A stretch of 64,000 nucleotides of DNA from Meandrina meandrites (taxonomy: Eukaryota > Cnidaria > Anthozoa > Scleractinia > Meandrinidae). The stretch is taken from positions 16,331,484 through 16,395,483 of the forward strand of contig OY855913.1 of NCBI GenBank assembly GCA_963693305.1, written 5' to 3'. A program made the position numbers and the translations under genes. Under the pieces are notes generated by a model. That model did not search any database, was not told the DNA's origin, and worked only from the letters and a program-made list of their open reading frames with translations. How positions within the stretch are numbered: position 1 is the stretch's first letter; every line of letters starts with the position of its first letter. This document shows, piece by piece, positions 57,801 to 64,000 of the stretch.

Positions 57801-57967
57801 AGTGCATTATCTGCATGGAACTACCAAAAAATGCCACACTTATTCACGGCGACTCGGGGCACTGTTGCTGCTGTTGGACATGCGCAATCATTTTGAAGCA
57901 AAGAGGGGACCCGTGCCCAATTTGCAGGGCGCGCATTAAGAAAGTGATCAGGCAATATAATGTTTGA
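53874..57967 (+). CDS. C1/ZZ-like zinc-finger protein with C-terminal MDM2-type RING (5' partial)
   Basis: Exons 53874-54397, 55653-55894, 56525-56593 and 57675-57967 join in frame and give 375 residues to the stop. The first begins at an acceptor (TACTTGCAG), so an upstream exon with the start codon is missing. Residues about 10 to 255 contain four modules of the form HxHxL...WxCxxC...(Y/F)xCxxC-x-F-x-x-C-x-x-C, as in C1-like (DC1) and ZZ fingers. The last 55 residues are a RING with spacing C-x2-C-x10-H-x4-H-x3-C-x2-C-x10-C-x2-C, identical to that of MDM2, including the PKN and H-G-x-x-G-H core and a C-terminal tail IKKVIRQYNV. It is probably a ubiquitin E3 ligase. No p53-binding (SWIB) domain is seen, so a p53 role must not be assumed. 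Confidence 0.87.
54571..54681. repeat. Compound palindrome (AACAATTAGACCC arms)
   Basis: AACAATTAGACCCGTAGCCC at the left and GGGTCTAATTGTT at the right enclose nested inverted pairs (GGGTCAATAGCCCAT with ATGGGCTATTGACCC, and GTAGCCC with GGGCTAC). Part of the left arm is tandemly duplicated at 54541-54570. It lies in intron 1 of the zinc/RING gene. Confidence 0.75.
54682..54889. mobile_element. MITE with AGTATCACCCAACTAG ends
   Basis: AGTATCACCCAACTAGT near 54684 and its complement ACTAGTTGGGTGATACT ending near 54885 form a perfect 17-bp inverted repeat around AT-rich DNA without coding capacity. It abuts the compound palindrome. Confidence 0.75.
54987..55017. repeat. (AATA)n microsatellite
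   Basis: About seven tandem AATA units lie in intron 1 of the zinc/RING gene. Confidence 0.85.
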
Positions 57968-58548
57968 CTGAAGTGATATATCGTCTTCACTGGGGTCAGT
58001 TGTAATTTGTAACATAATTTACAATGATGTTAACTGGTTTTAACAATGACAACCAGACAAACATTTTAACGTAGACTTCGGTGTAACCTGTAATTAAACC
58101 ACTACAGACTGTGCTTGGGTTGAACAAGTTAAAAATTTTGAGCAAAAGAATACTTTTGGCTGTGACATTATTCAGATTCGACACATACATTCTGCACTTT
58201 CACAAAAACATTAAAATCCAACGACGGCTTTGGCGAACTTTTTGCGCCTAAAATATCAAATATTTTCCCTTTGATATGACCAATTAAATACAACTCCTTA
58301 AAGACTTGACGTCAACGAGATAATAAACGAGATAATAAACGCGAACTCGGCGTTCGCATTGGATTCCGTATAAGCAATTTGTATACGAATCCGTTTATGC
58401 CAAAGGCTGCCACAATGAGTTCTTTTGTTTTCGTGTAACTCGACCCAGGTGACACGGGGTATACGTCAAAAACTTTGTAGCGACTGTCACAGCGCGAATT
58501 GCTGCACTGTGTATGAACGGTGGTTTCTTCGAGCTACTGATCCAGTGG

Positions 58549-58583
58549 CCCTAACCCTAACCCTAACCCTAACCCTAACCCTG
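58549..58583. repeat. Interstitial telomere-like (CCCTAA)n
   Basis: Between five and six tandem CCCTAA units follow CAGTGG and end CCCTGTTT. The sequence is the C-strand form of the animal telomere repeat, and it sits 32 bp left of a MITE. Confidence 0.9.
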
Positions 58584-58614
58584 TTTGCGTTCATAGTTGC
58601 GTTTTGTATAAACA

Positions 58615-58845
58615 GGGGTCCGTTTCTCGAAGGTCCAGAAAAGATTTTGCACCCTGATAGCCATACCAAAATCTCAAACCTGTACGACTTCAGAGCTGTT
58701 TAATTCCATGATATTTTTAATACGAACGGAGATTCCTTTCATACAAAGTTTCAGGCCTATATACTTCTCTGCTTTTAAGAAACAGATAACTAAATATGGC
58801 TTTGCGGGCCCGAAAAGTCACCGGGGCTTTCGAGAAACGGGCCCC
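58615..58845. mobile_element. 231-bp MITE with GGGGYCCGTTTCTCGAA ends
   Basis: The left end GGGGTCCGTTTCTCGAAGG and the right end CTTTCGAGAAACGGGCCCC are inverted with one mismatch over the outer 17 bp. The interior has no coding capacity. Confidence 0.75.
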
Positions 58846-59748
58846 AGGCCTAAATAAGTCTCGGAACTCCACCGGAACCAACTCAACCTCTGAGTAATTC
58901 ATAAATGCTGACTGAAATAAAAAGACACCTGTGTGGCGCAAAAGTTCGTCTAACGTACCGTACATCTTTGAAAGTTTGGTTACCAGTGATTTAGATAAAA
59001 AAAGACGTTAAATCTGATACACAACTACGTCTTGTTTTTCTTTTGGAGGCGTTCTTATATTATTAGATACAATTCAAACGACCGTATATTGGATCGAATG
59101 TATAACCCAGAGTGCCAATGAGAGAAATTTAAAAATTAAACGTTACTACTATGTATTTGAATGATCTATCAGATGATGTATTAAGCATAATTTTTTATTG
59201 TCAGATAATTACAAGTTTTATTAGTTTCATTAACATCTGTTTAGATTTTTTTATTCTTGATTGCTCAAGATTTTACCCAGTTTATTTTTCGTCTTTGTAG
59301 TAAACTTGTTAATTTGTTATCGACTTTAATTTTTAAGAAAAAACATTATAAAGTTCAAAGGTAGCAGAACAACTATTAACCAATATAGACACTCTGTTAT
59401 CCTTAAGGCAATAAATGTGTAACTATGGAGTATGGCTTATGACAAGTTTATTCACTGGTTATATTGTGATCCATTCCATTTTTTTCTGTCGCGAAATTGA
59501 TCTAAAACATATCACGTGACTCAATATACTCCACCCCAGTTTTCAAAATCTACGTCCTTTACGTTTACACAATCAGGTTTCGCCACAAATAAACTGTTCA
59601 ATTGATTTTATTTGAACAGACAGTAGTAAGATTTTTTCAACAGTAACGGATTTTTTTTTTTGACATTTGTCAGCTTGGCCGATATCTCCCACATAAAGAG
59701 AGGCATTGTGTTTTACCAGAAACCCTTATGAGTTTCTGGCCGGTTTTA

Positions 59749-60213
59749 CACTAGCGATGGAGTAGAGTTAGTCTGAAATGTCATCCGTCCTCTCTTCCTT
59801 ACCCCCCAGATGAGGGGCGCGGGCGGTCTCTGTTGTCTTACGACCCAGTGAAAATCAAAAATCGGAGTCGTAAGCGCGACGGAATCGGAGTCAGAAGAAT
59901 CAGAACGTTTCCATTTTCTTCCGATTCCGCTGATGACTCCGTCGCTTTAATGGTTTTAAAATATGACTCAGAGAGAACTGATTGTCAGTGTCGCATGGAG
60001 AAGCAGAACGACAAACTAATCACAATGCTAGTTCTCGCGCCCTCCGAGTGCTTCATCACTGCTTGCGACTGCGACAATCTGGTTTTGACTAGATCATAAG
60101 CGACGGAGTCATAAGCGGAATCGGAACTCTGCTTACGACTTCGTCCGGTCGGTTTGATTTTGACTGGATCATAACACACTGCGCTTCTGATTACGACGAC
60201 TCCGTCGCTAGTG
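59749..60213. mobile_element. 465-bp MITE with CACTAGCGAYGGAGT ends
   Basis: CACTAGCGATGGAGT on the left and ACTCCGTCGCTAGTG on the right are inverted with one mismatch. The interior repeats variants of GACTCCGTCGC, TCGGAGTCGTAAGCG and TTTTGACTRGATCATAA in both orientations. Confidence 0.7.
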
Positions 60214-60412
60214 CCCGATATTTGGCTCCAAGAATTTTCACGGGTAAATTGTATGCCCTTGGACACAGGCTGTTCATCGAAGATTCGCAATTTTCCTCGG
60301 CTTTTTCTCTCGGAATACCGCTCATTCATTCCGTGGAGAAACGACTGTCATATTTTCGCACCAAATAGAGGTTGTTGTTTATCAGCAGCCTTGTACTGTA
60401 CGTGAATCCACC

Positions 60413-60744
60413 CCCCGGGGGGGACTCCCATATGGAAGGGACGGGATGCTCGTCGGAAACTTTAAATTTAACCCCTAAAAGAGACCAATCTGGGCGTGGC
60501 CGAAGCTTATGCAGACCCCTAAAAGAGACTTTGTTTATATGAATCGAGTAAATATAACGAATCAAAGGTCTTTCTTTTTTGTTATTTCTTCACGTACAAC
60601 CCTAAACGAGACCTTGACGGCTAAAAATAATGACATTTTGCCCAGAACACCCTAGGCGAGACCAAAATCCGAAATTTACACCCCTAAGCGAGACGACGAG
60701 CATCACCGTCCCTTTCATATGCCCCCCCCCCCCCCCCCCCGGGG
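60413..60744. mobile_element. 332-bp MITE with CCCCGGGGGG ends and 9-bp TSD
   Basis: A 9-bp direct repeat GAATCCACC flanks the element (60404-60412 and 60745-60753). The ends CCCCGGGGGGGACTCCCATATG-like and CATATGCCCC...CCGGGG are inverted. The interior repeats CCCCTAAAAGAGACC-type units five times. No coding capacity. Confidence 0.8.
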
Positions 60745-61486
60745 GAATCCACCCAAACTCGCCAGGTGAAGCTAAGTAGCCTGCGTCCCAAACTTAACCT
60801 AACCCGTCCGCTCGAGATTATTTGTTTCAAACAGCCAATCAAAGAAAAAATATGTCCCCAGCCGCCCTTCGTTTCTCGTGCCAAGGCCCCAACGGATAAC
60901 AGAAGCGAATAGGACAACGGGGACGAGGATGGAGGAGACGTGAACAATTGTATTTTCGTTTGTTTGTTTTGAATGCTTCATGTCAAATAATTTTAAATAG
61001 AAAATTATTTTATTTCGAAGACAATCAATCCCTTTAGAGCAAAAGTCGGTTTATAGAAGCTTATTATCTGCAATGATGTTTTCAAAAAATTGATACATAT
61101 TGTTCAGGTTAAAAAAGTTGAGTCATTTTGAAGGCCTCTATTTTTATTTTGAAGGGGTCTCGATTTTCGACTTTGAGGTGACCAGAGTGTTTGGATAACC
61201 CCTCCCTTCTCCCTACGGGAGTATAATTGTAACCCACAGAAAACGGTATACCGGAAGATCAACGCTTGAAAATAAAATATGCCCCCGCTCGAAAGAGAAA
61301 GGAACTAGGGCTACAATTTTTTTATTGAATCTATAATGATGCAAATTGAAGCAGGTGAAAAGTTGATCGCTCGGAAAGCAACGTGTTTTTCGACCATTGG
61401 AAAGGAAATAGCCGCGTTCCAGGCCAGCAAGGAACTCTGGGAAGCCGGCCCTCTTCCTTGAACAAAAGAACATCGAAAGAGTCAAC

Positions 61487-63989
61487 ATGGCGGAATCAGT
61501 GGTGAATGAAACTGTGGCAAATCTTTCGGCGGCAGTAAACGAAACGGCCAAAAATGCCACTGGAAGAGCCGCGGCAACACCTGAGGGAATGCTTGTGGCG
61601 TATTCTAGTTTGGTTGTGATGGCGCTTTTACCGATATTTTTTGGTTCTTTTCGCTCTGTGAAATATCTCATTGAACAGAAGGTTTGTTGATCACAGAATT
61701 TTTTCTTTCTTTTTTTTATTTTTTTAACATTTATTCAACGGTTGTTTTGTGGATTTGTTTTCTTCTTGGTCCTCAGTAACAAGCTTACTAAATAAAACCC
61801 TTTTAGCTTTCTTGAGAGAGTAGTTTTGTAAACGTGTACCATCAAGTTAAGCTTACTTTAATTTTTTTTTCTCTCGCGTGGGTGAAAGGAACACGAAAAT
61901 CGATTTCCGGTATTAAATCGCCGGTTTCGTAGGAGAAGGCGATATAGAGTATTCTAAGATCGTAATAAGTCATGGAAGCTGTTTTTACCGTAGTCATAAA
62001 CAAACATTTTCCCGCTCTACTATCAACAAACCTTTATGGTTCAATTGCTCGATTGCTCAATATTATGTGAGTTCTTATTATAACTATATTTTAGCATAAT
62101 TTATTAGTTATTTTTTGTTAGCCTGGTGAAAAGCATGGTGGTTTAATGGTTAGGCCATCACTCAAGAGGTCTGTCGTTTTAGCCAAGCCAGCTGTGGCAT
62201 TTTGATGTTTTTTTTTTCGGGTCACTGGTACACTATAAACTCTCACTGTTTTGGCAGTGCTACATGTATCTTATGTCTAGTTACTTGCAAATAATTGTTG
62301 GGTCAGCCTGACAAAGTACCTCAGAGACAGTTTGCAATAAATTGGAATCCCATCGGGAGACAGCTCTTCTAATAATTTGATTTTTCGGAAATCAAGGGAA
62401 TTTCCTTTTCAGCCAGGGTGCTTTCCATGTACAAACTACACCAAAGCAGGGCTCAAAATAACGGCCAGTCAACGGACAATGTCCGGCCAAAATGACGATT
62501 TGTCCAGACAAAATTTTGGTTCGGCGGTCATTTTGACCGGTCACGTACACAGCTTTCAAATAAATAACACCAAAAAAAATTCATTTGCAGTATTTCTTGA
62601 AATTTTACAGTAAAATCATAAAAATATCATAGCAGCTTGCAGTTACAAATTTGTAGAATACAGATGAGATGGTCACGCTCTTCGGATTTGCTAGCGGTTT
62701 GCTTAAATAAAACAGGAAGCATCCACGTCTGTAAATACGCTAAACGGAGAACAATGAACATCGCCTCCCAGCCAATCAACGTCTGCTATTAACAGGCGTA
62801 CGCAATTACAGTTTGAATTGTCAGGCGGGCCGAGAAAAATAGCACCCATTAGTGGATTTAAAAAACTATATGCACCTATAGACAGTGCGAGTTCATAGCG
62901 TGTTTTTCACCAGCAAGTTCATGAGAAAATAATAAAATCATTAAACACATTGAATTTTTTAAAGTTCACTTCCAAGCACATTGTATTTTGAATGCCGAGC
63001 AAAGGCACAGTTATCTCACTTGTAGCATGGGCATATGTCCTATTACTATTTAGTGTTCGGTAGTAAAGACCAGTAAAGTGCTTACAACAAATGTAAAACT
63101 ATGCAGAGTAACATAACATTACGGATACTGAGCATTTTGTTTTATGTAGAGCAGAACGCAGAAGAAATGGAAATTCAAAAAGCGAACAATAAAATGACAC
63201 TTTTAGCGATCAAAACATTTAAGCTTAAGCCTTTATACTCTTTAACAATGAGTGTTTTAGCTTATGAGGCGAAACCTTTGGCAGAATAGGCTATTGCTTC
63301 AAAGTAAATACTCAATATTTTGCCCAGTCAAAAACGAGACATGACCGAGCTAAAATTGATTTGGCCGGTCAACATGACCGGTCAGTATTCAAAAATTATT
63401 TTGAGCCCTGCAAAGATATGTCAAGGTTTCCAGGTCTACATTTTGCACCAGTTAAAACATGCTGACTACAATAATTTGTACACAAGTACCCTGCACACTT
63501 GTGAAATCCACGCCAGAAATCTTTGGCATACAGCAGTCGACATACTGTAGAATGCAGCCTGGCTTAAATTCAAGACAGAGTGCTGTTAGAGAGAAGAAAT
63601 TACTTGGCCTTTTTCGTCTTAATAACATGTGCCTTTGCCTGAACAATGCACTAATAACCTGTTTTATCTCTTGAATGGGATATCTCTTTCAAAGAAATAA
63701 AAGCACTTATTACACTGTATTAACATGTACATAAGGACCTTTAACGAGTGCTTGTCTCTGAGGTGATGAAAGGATTAATCTTTTTGCTGATTTTTCGACT
63801 TTGTAATCCTTTAATACTTGAGAGTGATCAGGATCCAAGTTTTGTTTTGTTTATCAAATTATTCACTGTTATTTTACTATGTCTTTGCAGAAGTCTGGTG
63901 AACAACCAGAGAGCATGACATCAAAAGATGCAGCCATGTTTCCCATCATCGCCAGTTGTACCCTTCTGGGTCTTTATATCTTCTTCAAG
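61487..63989 (+). CDS. HM13: Signal peptide peptidase, first two exons (runs off right edge)
   Basis: Exon 1 (61487-61681) and exon 2 (63891-63989) join in phase 0 and encode 98 residues. The N terminus MAESVVNETVANLSAAVNET is luminal-type, with several N-x-S/T sequons. It is followed by TPEGMLVAYSSLVVMALLPI, the first membrane helix with the FFGSFRSVK stretch characteristic of SPP, and then by SKDAAMFPIIASCTLLGLYI, the second helix. This matches vertebrate HM13 closely. SPP is an intramembrane aspartyl protease of the endoplasmic reticulum that clears signal peptides. The catalytic YD and GLGD motifs lie beyond the window. The start ATG context is AACATGG. Confidence 0.92.
62138..62200 (+). 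other. tRNA-like A-box fragment
   Basis: GGTGGTTTAATGGTTAGGCC resembles the D-arm region (A box) of a tRNA, followed by CAAGAGGTCTGTC. No B box or acceptor stem can be completed, so it is a SINE head or tRNA pseudogene fragment. A similar fragment, TAGCTCAGTGGTAGACC, is at about 56383. Confidence 0.4.
62447..63410. mobile_element. About 0.96-kb TIR element in HM13 intron 1
   Basis: CAGGGCTCAAAATAA at the left and TTATTTTGAGCCCTG at the right form a 15-bp inverted repeat. Subterminal GGCCGGTCA and TGACCGGTC motifs are repeated in both ends. CAAAG occurs directly outside both ends. CAGGGCTC ends are usual for hAT-like elements, but the flanking repeat is only 5 bp. No transposase is seen. Confidence 0.68.
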
Positions 63990-64000
63990 GTGAGTGTATA

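Larger units (their letters stand above)
57968..61486. other. Intergenic region between zinc/RING gene and HM13
   Basis: No gene is seen. It contains a short telomere-like run, three delimited MITEs (58615-58845, 59749-60213, 60413-60744) and a TAGCCTGCGT solo motif at about 60776. The frames at 59833-60099 and 59985-60329 lie inside MITEs. Confidence 0.6.

Noticed and set aside
59833..60329. Serine/arginine-like open frames on both strands
   Set aside because: They are translations of the inverted subterminal repeats of the 59749-60213 MITE.

Overview
This is a eukaryotic window that reads as the nuclear genome of a cnidarian, most likely a stony coral. The support is a mixture of intron-rich animal genes with GT/AG introns (TRPA-like channel, acid lipases, a SANT corepressor-type protein, signal peptide peptidase), a local cluster of intronless class A GPCRs, and a dense background of palindromic MITEs, LINE fragments ending in microsatellites, tRNA-derived SINE pieces and a Penelope-like RT scrap. 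The genus cannot be set from the sequence alone.

Layout. 1-5732 (minus): N-terminal ankyrin part of a TRPA1-like channel gene, running off the left edge. 8829-16861 (plus): lipase 1, a complete seven-exon acid/gastric-type lipase of 399 aa. 19608-35091: a cluster of related class A GPCRs with three intact minus-strand genes (22967-23908, 26976-27896, 34141-35091), a plus-strand pseudogene (21491-21915), a truncated minus-strand pseudogene (25545-25790) and a C-terminal scrap split by a LINE insertion. Their upstream DNA is duplicated with them. 37418-43570 (plus): lipase 2, 392 aa, with the same exon structure as lipase 1. The lipase pair therefore brackets the GPCR cluster. 44991 to at least 52888 (minus): a SANT-domain gene, probably of the ELM2-SANT (MIDEAS/TRERF1-like) class, whose stop codon lies inside a MITE. 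Upstream of 53874 to 57967 (plus): a protein with about four C1/ZZ-like zinc modules and a C-terminal RING with exactly the zinc-ligand spacing of MDM2. 61487 to the right edge (plus): the first two exons of HM13 (signal peptide peptidase).

The genes look functionally independent. What links them is genome structure: local duplication (lipases, GPCRs with upstream DNA) and transposon traffic. Several elements can be delimited exactly by target-site duplications (TSDs): three TAGCCTGC...GCAGGCTA foldback elements of 65, 65 and 182 bp (TSDs 8, 9 and 9 bp), a 1320-bp element with a perfect 10-bp TSD, and a 332-bp element with a 9-bp TSD. There is no CRISPR array, rRNA or convincing functional tRNA.

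Exon limits were set by hand from GT/AG sites and reading-frame continuity. Family assignments rest on motif recognition, without database searches.
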